Positions 1 to 6,789 of a stretch of DNA of 11,723 nt are shown here, piece after piece. How positions within the stretch are numbered: position 1 is the first letter of the stretch; the number at the start of each line of letters is the position of its first letter. The notes below the pieces were generated by a model that ran no database searches, was not told the DNA's origin, and was given only the letters and a program-made list of their open reading frames with translations. A program made the position numbers and the translations under genes. The stretch comes from an uncultured Novosphingobium sp. (GTDB lineage Bacteria > Pseudomonadota > Alphaproteobacteria > Sphingomonadales > Sphingomonadaceae), in assembly GCA_937897535.1 (NCBI GenBank), contig CALCQB010000067.1, positions 1 through 11,723 of the forward strand, written 5' to 3'.

Positions 1-266
1 GCCGAACCGTTGGCATTGGCCGCACCGGTAGTGACCGTGCAGACACAGGTTCCATCGTTTTCGACCAGGCGGGTAATGTCCGCAGTTCCGGGGGTTCCGT
101 TGCGGATGACATCGACCCGGCACTTGTTGCCGCCGCCCTGACCGTCGGCGGCCAGCGTAGTCTGTTGCATCGGCACAGCCTCAAACGAACGCGTGCCTTC
201 GGCCGAGGCCAGACCGGTCCCAAGCAGGGCAACCGACGCTGCAGCAGCAATGAATTGCGAAGTCAC
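1..266 (-). CDS. Small secreted cysteine-containing protein, N-terminal part (cut by window edge)
   Basis: I do not recognise a named family. The reading frame is open from a GTG at 264-266 to the window edge, giving 88 complete codons. The GTG is preceded by GGAG with a 9-base gap, a good ribosome binding site and the reason for choosing this start. Residues 1-22 form a signal peptide (hydrophobic run FIAAAASVALLGTGLA, cleavage after ASA at about residue 22), so the product is probably periplasmic or secreted. The mature part is Gly/Thr/Asn-rich with cysteines at 49, 74 and 76 (a CVC pair), which suggests disulfide bonds after export. It lies downstream of, and in the same direction as, the exopolysaccharide sugar transferase gene, 189 bases away, so a surface role is possible but only inferred. 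The C-terminus is outside the window. Confidence 0.6.
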   Translation of the reverse strand, partial: MTSQFIAAAASVALLGTGLASAEGTRSFEAVPMQQTTLAADGQGGGNKCRVDVIRNGTPGTADITRLVENDGTCVCTVTTGAANANGS

Positions 267-306
267 TATCGGATTCTCCGGATTTGTACGTGGCTGCGCC
301 TATCAC

Positions 307-335
307 GGCTATGGTTATCAAGTCTACCCCGTCAA
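307..335 (-). promoter_or_regulatory. Weak sigma-70-like promoter candidate for the small secreted protein gene
   Basis: On the minus strand TTGACG (335-330) is followed after 17 bases by ATAGCC (312-307), or after 16 bases by CATAGC. The -35 is good and the -10 poor. A start site near 300 would give a leader of about 35 bases before the GTG at 266. This is pattern matching only. Confidence 0.25.
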
Positions 336-337
336 AT

Positions 338-359
338 CGGGAAAAGGGGTCGATTCCCG
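338..359 (-). other. Hairpin in the gap downstream of the sugar transferase gene
   Basis: CGGGAA (338-343) and TTCCCG (354-359) are perfect inverted repeats around a 10-base loop. On the minus strand the hairpin lies about 100 bases after the transferase stop and just before the promoter candidate of the next gene. It could be a weak terminator or processing site, but only a short ATTT follows it, not a true U-tract. Confidence 0.25.
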
Positions 360-414
360 CATCATAGCGACAAACCGGACTCTTTTTTGGACTGGGCCCC
401 GCAATCGTTGCTGC

Positions 415-436
415 AATGCAACACAAATGCAACGCA
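415..436. repeat. 11-bp tandem repeat (AATGCAACACA / AATGCAACGCA)
   Basis: Two adjacent 11-bp units share AATGCAAC exactly and differ at one base overall. They lie 20-40 bases beyond the stop codon of the sugar transferase gene. GTTGC at 408-412 also pairs with the GCAAC of the first unit. The period of about one helical turn would suit a DNA-binding protein, but this could be chance. Confidence 0.35.
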
Positions 437-455
437 TGGACCCCTGAATGGTGGG

Positions 456-1865
456 TCAATAAGCCTTGTTGTGAATAACCACGCGCAGTGTGCCAACGAC
501 GATTTGCAGGTCGCGCCACAACGACCAGCCATCGAGATATTCGAGATCGGCTTCGAGCCGGTCCGACAGGTCCGCTTCCTGCTCGGTCGCGCCGCGCAGT
601 CCGCGAACTTGGGCCAGTCCGGTCAGCCCCGGCTTGAGCGCGTGGCGCGACCAATAGCGTTCGTCCACTTCCCAGAACAGCTTGCTGCCGGCCTGCGATC
701 CCAGCGCGTGGGGGCGCGGTCCGACAATTGCCATTTCGCCTTTGATTACGTTGAACAACTGCGGCAGTTCGTCGATGCTGGTGCGGCGTATCAGGGCACC
801 CACGCGGGTGATCCGGGTATCGGCCCGACTGGCCGAGACCTGCCCGTCGCTGTCGTTGAGCAGGTGCCGCATAGACCGGAACTTGTACACATCGAAGAAC
901 CGGTTTCCGCGCCCGACCCGGCGTTGCACGAACAAGACCGGGCTGCCATCCTCGATCAGGATCGCCAGGGTCACCAGCAGCATCAACGGGGACAGGACGA
1001 TCAGCGCAGTGCCGGCGAACACAAGGTCGAACAAGCGCTTGAGCGCGCGCGCGCGCAGTCCGAGCGGGCCGACCGAAACGCGCAGCAGGCCATGCCCGGC
1101 GGCGATTCGGGCGCCATGGGCACCCAGATCGGAGACCACGTCATCAACCACCTCGCCTTCGATGTTCGCGCCCTTGAGGATCGTTGCCCAGGCCAGCCGC
1201 CGCGCTGGGGGGCAGCTGACCACGACCCGGTCAATTGCGAACAGCGCTTGGCCGATCCGGTTGAGCGCCTGCGGATCATCGAGTGCAGGGACAAGCGCGA
1301 AGGCCCTGGCATCGATCCGACGGCAACCGGGTAGGTCGATTCGGGGCCCGCCATCGTCGATAACCAGTTCATTGAGCACAGTGGTGCCGCAACGCCACGC
1401 GACAAAGCCGCGCATCTGCTCGCGCAGCCAGCCGATCAACAGCGCGGCCAGTATGACGCCGGCCGTGAACAGGAAGCGGGAGAAATCCGCGCTCGATTTG
1501 GTGTAGAAGGCGATGAACACCACCACGGCAGCCCCGATCCCGAGCGCCATCAGGGCCCTCACCGCTCCATTGCGAGCGTTTTCCAGCGTCGCAAGCGAGT
1601 AGGACCCATTATAGAGCGCGATGGTCAGGAATACAGGCAGCAGCAACTTTGCCAAGTCTCCGGCCTGTTGCAAGCCCTGTGCGCCAAGATAGACTCCGCC
1701 CGAAATCAGGAAGGCCGCGAACAGCGCGGCGATATCGCCCAACATCAGCACCAGGTAACACTGCAACCGGCGGCGCTCGAGCGGTGGGGCAGCTTCAAGC
1801 ACGGCGTTGCCGACGCCTACTGCGCCCAGGTCGGGTCGAAATCCTGTAGAGACCTGATTATCCAT
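456..1865 (-). CDS. Polyprenyl-phosphate sugar-1-phosphate transferase (exopolysaccharide priming enzyme)
   Basis: This 469-residue inner-membrane enzyme transfers a sugar-1-phosphate from a nucleotide sugar to undecaprenyl phosphate, the first step of exopolysaccharide repeat-unit assembly (bacterial sugar transferase family, like WcaJ, GumD and sphingan GelB/SpsB). Residues about 36-145 hold four hydrophobic segments. Residues about 160-265 form a weakly conserved cytoplasmic middle domain. The catalytic domain begins at KRLFDL (276-281) with the re-entrant membrane helix 279-303, followed by KFRSM (328-332), the Asp-Glu dyad D365-E366 in SIDELPQL, GPRPHALG (382-389) and KPGLTGLAQV (411-420). 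In the related PglC the Asp of this dyad is the covalent phosphosugar acceptor. All key motifs are intact, so the enzyme should be active. The sugar cannot be read from the sequence; glucose from UDP-glucose is the usual sphingomonad choice (inference). The ATG at 1863-1865 fits the family N-terminus. It is separated from holA by 86 bases and may have its own control region. Confidence 0.92.
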   Translation of the reverse strand: MDNQVSTGFRPDLGAVGVGNAVLEAAPPLERRRLQCYLVLMLGDIAALFAAFLISGGVYLGAQGLQQAGDLAKLLLPVFLTIALYNGSYSLATLENARNGAVRALMALGIGAAVVVFIAFYTKSSADFSRFLFTAGVILAALLIGWLREQMRGFVAWRCGTTVLNELVIDDGGPRIDLPGCRRIDARAFALVPALDDPQALNRIGQALFAIDRVVVSCPPARRLAWATILKGANIEGEVVDDVVSDLGAHGARIAAGHGLLRVSVGPLGLRARALKRLFDLVFAGTALIVLSPLMLLVTLAILIEDGSPVLFVQRRVGRGNRFFDVYKFRSMRHLLNDSDGQVSASRADTRITRVGALIRRTSIDELPQLFNVIKGEMAIVGPRPHALGSQAGSKLFWEVDERYWSRHALKPGLTGLAQVRGLRGATEQEADLSDRLEADLEYLDGWSLWRDLQIVVGTLRVVIHNKAY

Positions 1866-1886
1866 GCTGTTCTTGCCGCCAACCCC

Positions 1887-1905
1887 ATACGTATAGTGGC
1901 GTATA
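1887..1905. promoter_or_regulatory. AT-rich inverted/direct repeat upstream of the sugar transferase gene
   Basis: ATACG (1887-1891) and CGTAT (1900-1904) are inverted repeats around 8 bases. CGTATA also occurs twice, at 1890-1895 and 1900-1905, exactly 10 bases apart. The site is 22-40 bases upstream of the transferase ATG and stands out as AT-rich in a GC-rich region. The two TATACG copies on the minus strand could serve as -10 elements, but neither has a good -35, so an operator or activator site is equally possible. Confidence 0.35.
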
Positions 1906-1951
1906 TTAGTTGACTGAGCAAGTCAGGCGGCTTCGAATTGCCCGGCCGGTT

Positions 1952-2983
1952 CTATCCCCGGGGCGCAGCAGCTCGGGTAATTTCGGTCAGCCCCTGCGCC
2001 AGTAGAAGCTCCGCTGTCTGGCTGTTGGCCAGCAGGGCCCGGTGCAACTCGATCAGCTTGTCGACCAGCCGGGCCAGCTTTCGCCCACGCCACTTGCGCA
2101 GCTGGACGCCCAGTTCGCGCTCGTCCTTCCAGAACACCCGCCGGGCGGCGACTTCGGCCTTGAGGAATGAGGTGACATCGCCGCGCGGGCCGATCCGCCC
2201 GGCCAGCTGGGCCAACTGGGCAGCGCGCCGTTCGAAGGCCAGCAGCACGCCGACCGGGTTCAGCCCCAGTTCGCGCATCCGGTTCAGCTCCGGCCCCAGC
2301 TTGGCCACTTCGCCCGACAGCACGGCGCTGACCAGCGAGGCAAAGCCATCGTCCTCGGTCCGCGCGCCGATCGCTTCCAGCGCATCGACGTCGGCAGTGC
2401 GCGGGCTTTCCGGGCTGGCGTCAAGATAGAGCGCCAGTTTGGACAGTTCGGACTGGGCAATGCGGGTATCGAGCGCGGCGGCCCGCGCGATCCGCTCGGC
2501 CAGATCGCCGCCCAGCCGCAGTCCGGCGGGCCCGGCCATCTGCCGCACCGTCTCGGTCACGCTGCGCAGGTCGGGCGGATAGAACATTGCGACCAGCCCG
2601 TCGGGGCGGCTCGCCAGCAGCTTGGCGGTGCGCGACTTGTCGCTCGCGCCGGTCGCGACGATCAGCACCGGGCAGCCCTCGACCTCGCCTTTCAGCAGAT
2701 TGTCGACCGCGTCATGCGCCTCATCGCCGCTGGCGCGGACCCAGATGTGGCGAGCCTCGCCGAACAGCGAGGTCGAGCGGGCTTCGTCGCCCAGCTTGAC
2801 CGGATCGCGCTTCAATTCCGCGCCGCTCAGCTCGATCCGTTCACCCGGATCGGCCAGCAGGCCGGCGATGGTGTGCGCGGCATCGCTCGCCCCGGCCTCG
2901 TCGGGGCCGCAGAAGAAGAATACCCGGGCCTCGCTCGCGGCGCGCGCGGCCTGGCCCTTGAAGTCCTTCTGGGTCGCCTTCAC
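1952..2983 (-). CDS. holA: DNA polymerase III delta subunit
   Basis: This 343-residue protein is the delta subunit of the clamp-loader complex, which opens the beta sliding clamp and loads it on primed DNA during chromosome replication. The length is typical for HolA. The N-terminal AAA-like domain begins with a degenerate nucleotide-binding strand-loop (FFFCGPDEAGASDAA, 22-36) lacking a true Walker A, as expected because delta does not hydrolyse ATP. The central part (about 110-210) includes the stretch from SRTAKLLASRP to the helical lid, and the C-terminal collar domain spans about 215-340, with FERRAAQLAQLAGRIG and the helical KLARLVDKLIELHRALL. The start is GTG at 2981-2983, overlapping the lptE stop by 4 bases (GTGA). 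No strong ribosome binding site is visible, so translation probably depends on coupling to lptE. It is the last gene of the DUF3576-leuS-lptE-holA operon; no clear U-tract terminator follows. Confidence 0.9.
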   Translation of the reverse strand: MKATQKDFKGQAARAASEARVFFFCGPDEAGASDAAHTIAGLLADPGERIELSGAELKRDPVKLGDEARSTSLFGEARHIWVRASGDEAHDAVDNLLKGEVEGCPVLIVATGASDKSRTAKLLASRPDGLVAMFYPPDLRSVTETVRQMAGPAGLRLGGDLAERIARAAALDTRIAQSELSKLALYLDASPESPRTADVDALEAIGARTEDDGFASLVSAVLSGEVAKLGPELNRMRELGLNPVGVLLAFERRAAQLAQLAGRIGPRGDVTSFLKAEVAARRVFWKDERELGVQLRKWRGRKLARLVDKLIELHRALLANSQTAELLLAQGLTEITRAAAPRG

Positions 2984-3474
2984 TTGGGGTCGTTGCGCAG
3001 TTTCAGCGAAAGCCGCGTCACGACCCGGTCGGCGACCTGCTTGGTCAGATTTTCGAGCGCGGTATTTTCCGCCGCGATGGTGGCGTATTCGGATGAAACC
3101 ACATCGATTCCGGCGTCGGACCCGGCAGTGGCATCGAGCACGATCTCACCGGTCGCCAGATCGACCAGCTGATAGCGCGCGCGCAAGGTCCGCCGCTCGC
3201 GCGAGATGGTATCGTCTGACAGCAGGCCCAGCCCTTCGAGCTTGTCGTCGAGCCGCACGTCGAGCCGGTAACGCGGGGTTCCGGCGACATTGCGCGAACC
3301 GAGCCGGTCGATCAGCGCGTTACGCATCAGCCAGCCGGCCTTGCCCTCGATCGGGGCAACCTCGATCCCGGCCAGCCCCTGGGCAACCGTACCGCCAGCC
3401 CCACCGGCATACATCGGCTTGAGCCCGCAAGCCGACAGCAGCAGCGCACAGGCAAGGATCGCCAGCCGCATCAT
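2980..3474 (-). CDS. lptE: LPS-assembly lipoprotein LptE
   Basis: This 164-residue outer-membrane lipoprotein is the plug and assembly partner of LptD in the translocon that places lipopolysaccharide in the outer leaflet. The signal peptide ends in a lipobox L13-S14-A15-C16, followed by GLKPMYAGG, the conserved start of alphaproteobacterial LptE. The rest alternates short beta-strands and helices (for example YRLDVRLDDKLEGLGLL, then RRTLRARYQLVDLATGEIVLD, then a C-terminal helix from about 130 with VADRVVTRLSLKL), matching the family fold. It overlaps leuS by 4 bases (ATGA at 3471-3474). A second ATG immediately follows the first, so the start could be 3 bases downstream. holA overlaps its end by 4 bases. 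Confidence 0.88.
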   Translation of the reverse strand: MMRLAILACALLLSACGLKPMYAGGAGGTVAQGLAGIEVAPIEGKAGWLMRNALIDRLGSRNVAGTPRYRLDVRLDDKLEGLGLLSDDTISRERRTLRARYQLVDLATGEIVLDATAGSDAGIDVVSSEYATIAAENTALENLTKQVADRVVTRLSLKLRNDPK

Positions 3475-6002
3475 GCCACCAGATTGACCAGCCGGTCGGG
3501 CACCACGATCACCTTTTTCACTGCCTTGCCATCAAGCGCACGCTGGACCTTCTCGGATGCCAGCGCAAGCGCCTCCAGCTGCTCGCGCGGCAGGCCCTTG
3601 GCGACGGTGATCGTATCGCGCAACTTGCCCAGCACCTGGATCGCGACGGTCACTTCGTCCTCGACCAGCAAGGCCGGATCGACCGGCGGCCAGGCGGCAT
3701 CGGCGATCAGGCCCACTCCGCCGATCTGTGCCCAGGCTTCCTCCGCGAGGTGCGGCATCATCGGCGCGACCAGCAGCAGGATTGTGCGGATCGCGGCCGA
3801 ACGGCTGGCCGAAGGCGCGGCCTTTTCGGTGGCATTGGTCAGCTCGTAAATCCGCGCCACGGCCTTGTTGAAGCCCAGCGCGGCAATGTCTTCGGCCACG
3901 GCGGCAACGGTCTGGTCGCGCTTGCGGTCAAGCGGCTTGTCTTCGCCAGTCGCCGCAGCATCGTACTGGGCAAACAAGCGCCACAGCCGCTGGACGAACC
4001 GCGCGCAGCCCTCCAGCCCCGCGACCGACCATGGCAGGTCGCGCTCGGGCGGACTGTCGGACAGCATGAACCAGCGGATCGCATCGGCGCCGTAGTCGGT
4101 GATGAATTCGTCGGGATCGACGACGTTCTTCTTCGACTTCGACATCTTGATGACCCGGCCGACTTCGACCGGCTGGCCGTCGGCCTTGAGCTTTGCGCCG
4201 GAGCTGCTGCGTTCGATCTCGCCCGGACCGAACCAGATCGGCGCGCCATTGGCGGGGTCGACGCGCGAGTAGGTTTCGTGCGTCACCATCCCCTGGGTAA
4301 ACAGGCTGGCAAACGGCTCCTGCACCTCGATCATCCCGATGTGGGCGAGCGCGCGGGTCCAGAACCGGGCGTAGAGCAGGTGCAGGATCGCGTGCTCGAT
4401 CCCGCCGATATATTGCTCGACCGGGAGCCACTTGGCGATCGCCACCGGATCGAACGGCGTGTCGCCCGGCTGGCTGGCAAAGCGCAGGAAATACCACGAG
4501 CTGTCGGCAAAGGTATCGAGCGTATCGGTTTCGCGCACCGCCGCCTTGCCGCAGCTTGGGCAATCGACATGCTTCCAGGTCGGGTGGCGCAGCAGCGGGT
4601 TGCCGGGGCTGGAGAAATCGACGTCGTCGGGCAGCACCACCGGCAGCTGGCTTTTCGGCACCGGGACCACGCCGCAGCTCTCGCAATGGATAAACGGGAT
4701 CGGGGTGCCCCAGTAGCGCTGACGGCTGACCCCCCAGTCGCGCAGGCGGTACTGGGTTTCGGCCTGGCCCCAGCCGTCGTGCTGGGCCTTGGCGATGATG
4801 TCGGCCTTGGCCTGCTCGATCGTCAGCCCGTCGAGCCAGTCCGAATTCACGATCCGGCCCGGGCCAGTCCAAGCCTCGTCGCCGTCAAAATTCGCGCCGG
4901 TCTCGTCGCCCTCGGCGACCACGCGGGTCACCGGCAGCTCGTATTTGCGGGCGAAATCGAGGTCGCGCTGGTCGTGCGCCGGGCAGCCGAACACCGCGCC
5001 GGTGCCGTAATCCATCAGCACGAAGTTGGCGACGTAGACCGGCAGGTGCCACGCCTTCTTCAGCGGATGCTCGACCGAATAGCCGGTATTGAAGCCCTTC
5101 TTCTCGGCGGTTTCCAGCTCGGCAGCGGTGGTTCCGCCCTGCTTGCACTCGGCGATGAACGCGGCCAGCTCCGGTGCGTTGGCGGCCATCTTCTGGGCGA
5201 ACGGATGATCGGCGGCGATCGCCACAAAGCTCGCGCCGAACATCGTGTCGGGCCGGGTGGTATAGACCTCGATCCCGTCCGGACTGTCGACAAACCGGAA
5301 GGTGCAGCGCAGCCCCTGCGACTTGCCGATCCAGTTTTCCTGCATCAGCCGGACCTTTTCGGGCCAGCCGTCAAGCGTATCGAGACCAGCAATGAGGTCA
5401 TCGGCGAACTGGGTGATCTTGAGGAACCACTGGTTGAGCTTGCGCTTTTCGACCAGCGCGCCGCTGCGCCAGCCGCGTCCGTCAATCACCTGTTCGTTGG
5501 CCAGCACGGTCATGTCGACCGGGTCCCAGTTGACCGCCGATTCCTTGCGGTAAACCAGTCCCGCCGCGTACAGATCGAGGAACAGCGCCTGTTCGTGGCC
5601 GTAATAGTCGGGCTCGCAGGTCGCCAGTTCGCGGCTCCAGTCGAGCGCGAAGCCGAGGCGCTTCAGCTGGGCCTTCATGCTGGCGATATTGTCACGGGTC
5701 CAGCCGCCGGGGTGAACGCCCTTTTCCATTGCGGCATTCTCGGCCGGCATCCCGAACGCGTCCCAGCCCATCGGGTGGAGCACTTCGAAGCCCTGCATCC
5801 GCTTGGCCCGGGCCAGCACGTCGCCCATCGTGTAGTTGCGGACATGGCCGATGTGGATCCGGCCCGAAGGGTAGGGAAACATCTCAAGCACAAAGCTGCG
5901 CGGCTTGGGCGAGTTGTCGTCGGCCTTGAAGGTCGCGCCAGCGTCCCACGCGGCTTGCCAGCGCGGATCGGCGCTGGCGGGATCGAAACGGTCGGTTGTC
6001 AT
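3471..6002 (-). CDS. leuS: Leucyl-tRNA synthetase
   Basis: This 843-residue cytoplasmic class I aminoacyl-tRNA synthetase charges tRNA-Leu with leucine using ATP and hydrolyses mischarged products. In order: the HIGH signature H50-I51-G52-H53 within PSGRIHIGHVRNY; the CP1 editing domain with TTRPDT (248-253) and the PAHDQRD motif (341-347, D344 being the expected amino-group-binding Asp); a zinc ribbon with C440/C443 (CESC) and C481/C484 (CPSC); KMSKS at 619-623; then the anticodon-binding and C-terminal domains ending at VPDRLVNLVA. Length and motifs are complete, so it should be fully active and editing-competent. The ATG at 6002 has a GAGGG ribosome binding site 6 bases upstream. It is the second gene of the operon, 61 bases after the DUF3576 gene, and overlaps lptE by 4 bases. 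Confidence 0.97.
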   Translation of the reverse strand: MTTDRFDPASADPRWQAAWDAGATFKADDNSPKPRSFVLEMFPYPSGRIHIGHVRNYTMGDVLARAKRMQGFEVLHPMGWDAFGMPAENAAMEKGVHPGGWTRDNIASMKAQLKRLGFALDWSRELATCEPDYYGHEQALFLDLYAAGLVYRKESAVNWDPVDMTVLANEQVIDGRGWRSGALVEKRKLNQWFLKITQFADDLIAGLDTLDGWPEKVRLMQENWIGKSQGLRCTFRFVDSPDGIEVYTTRPDTMFGASFVAIAADHPFAQKMAANAPELAAFIAECKQGGTTAAELETAEKKGFNTGYSVEHPLKKAWHLPVYVANFVLMDYGTGAVFGCPAHDQRDLDFARKYELPVTRVVAEGDETGANFDGDEAWTGPGRIVNSDWLDGLTIEQAKADIIAKAQHDGWGQAETQYRLRDWGVSRQRYWGTPIPFIHCESCGVVPVPKSQLPVVLPDDVDFSSPGNPLLRHPTWKHVDCPSCGKAAVRETDTLDTFADSSWYFLRFASQPGDTPFDPVAIAKWLPVEQYIGGIEHAILHLLYARFWTRALAHIGMIEVQEPFASLFTQGMVTHETYSRVDPANGAPIWFGPGEIERSSSGAKLKADGQPVEVGRVIKMSKSKKNVVDPDEFITDYGADAIRWFMLSDSPPERDLPWSVAGLEGCARFVQRLWRLFAQYDAAATGEDKPLDRKRDQTVAAVAEDIAALGFNKAVARIYELTNATEKAAPSASRSAAIRTILLLVAPMMPHLAEEAWAQIGGVGLIADAAWPPVDPALLVEDEVTVAIQVLGKLRDTITVAKGLPREQLEALALASEKVQRALDGKAVKKVIVVPDRLVNLVA

Positions 6003-6026
6003 GTGGTCCCTCTAACGGCTCACCGG

Positions 6027-6042
6027 CCCGGCGCAAGCCGGG
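6027..6042 (-). other. Hairpin between the DUF3576 gene and leuS
   Basis: On the minus strand CCCGGC-TTGC-GCCGGG forms a perfect 6-bp GC stem with a tetraloop in the 61-base gap between the two genes. No U-tract follows, so it is more likely an RNA processing or stability element, or a leaky attenuator, than a full terminator. Confidence 0.4.
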
Positions 6043-6063
6043 AAGGTGCCGGGACCCGCTCGC

Positions 6064-6540
6064 TCAGTTCCCTGCCGAAGCCTGGCGGCGCAGGTCGCGG
6101 GCGCGGGTCAGGATCACGTCTTCGAGCTTTTGCGTGGTGGCCGCAGCGACCGGCGCATCGACCCACACGCCGTTGGTCATGACCTGGCGGCTGGCGGCGA
6201 CCCGCAGCGCATCGGCGCGCAGATCCTGGTCGAGAATCGTCACCGAAACCTTCATCCGCTCGTTCGGGTTGTTGGGGTTGGCGTACCAGTCGGTCACCAC
6301 CACCCCGCCGTTGCTGTCGGTCTGGAGCAGCGGCATGAACGACAGCGCCTCGAGCGTGGCGCGCCACAGGTAGGAGTTGACCCCGATGGTGGTCACCCGG
6401 CTGGCGGCGAGATCGGCCTTGGGGCGGTCCTTGCCCCCGCAAGCGGTCAGCGACAGCGCGGCCAAGGCCAAAACCCCGGCGCGGGCAGCTGTGCCCAGGA
6501 TGCTCGCAGTGCGGGAAGTGCTGGCAGTCATTCGTTCCAT
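6064..6540 (-). CDS. DUF3576 family lipoprotein
   Basis: This is a predicted lipoprotein of 158 residues from the first ATG, or 155 from the ATG at 6531. The second start has a GGA about 6-8 bases upstream and may be the real one. The signal peptide (hydrophobic AGVLALAALSL) ends in a lipobox L31-T32-A33-C34. The mature part contains the family hallmarks IGVNSYLWRATLEALSFMPL and GGVVVTDWYANPNNPNERMKV, then a C-terminal region with a VWVDA segment and a helix KLEDVILTRARDLRRQ. DUF3576 is found mainly in Alphaproteobacteria and commonly sits beside leuS and lptE. Its function is not known; the lptE neighbourhood and the lipobox suggest an outer-membrane or periplasmic envelope role (inference). 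It is the first gene of the operon and has a promoter candidate upstream. Confidence 0.85.
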   Translation of the reverse strand: MERMTASTSRTASILGTAARAGVLALAALSLTACGGKDRPKADLAASRVTTIGVNSYLWRATLEALSFMPLLQTDSNGGVVVTDWYANPNNPNERMKVSVTILDQDLRADALRVAASRQVMTNGVWVDAPVAAATTQKLEDVILTRARDLRRQASAGN

Positions 6541-6587
6541 CCGGGTTCTGTGATCGTCAAGTCAGCGTGGTTTGCTGGTGCGCTGCC

Positions 6588-6615
6588 TCTATAGCCAAGG
6601 CGGGCGGCGCGGCAA
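6588..6615 (-). promoter_or_regulatory. Promoter candidate for the DUF3576-leuS-lptE-holA operon
   Basis: On the minus strand TTGCCG (6615-6610) and TATAGA (6593-6588) are separated by 16 bases. A start near 6581 would give a leader of about 40-50 bases. This is the best sigma-70-like match upstream of the operon, judged by eye. Confidence 0.4.
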
Positions 6616-6722
6616 GCCTGCTGTGCGGCGCTATAACCGGTCAGGGCCGTGAACCCGGGCTGAATGGCTACTGCCGCCATCCGGTTCAGCTGCAATTCAC
6701 CCCCGGCGGCGCAATTTCGAGC

Positions 6723-6751
6723 TTGGACTCTGCCGCGTTCTGCGCGACAAT
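6723..6751 (+). promoter_or_regulatory. Promoter candidate for the exported 255-residue protein
   Basis: TTGGAC (6723-6728) and GACAAT (6746-6751) are separated by 17 bases. The expected start near 6758 would give a leader of about 32 bases before the GTG at 6790. It lies inside the upstream part of the open frame, which supports the shorter, internal start. Confidence 0.35.
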
Positions 6752-6789
6752 CGGGGTCCCCGGGCAATCCATCAGGTATCGGATCACAA

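Noticed and set aside
165..1334. 389-codon plus-strand frame
   Set aside because: Antisense to the sugar transferase and to the start of the small secreted protein gene; low-complexity R/Q/D/G-rich translation, no ribosome binding site.
3750..6182. 810-codon open frame on the plus strand
   Set aside because: It is antisense to leuS, whose motifs are complete. Long antisense frames are expected in GC-rich genes with biased third positions, and the translation has no recognisable domain.
6664..6789. N-terminal extension of the exported protein
   Set aside because: The added 42 residues would bury the signal peptide and cover the promoter candidate.
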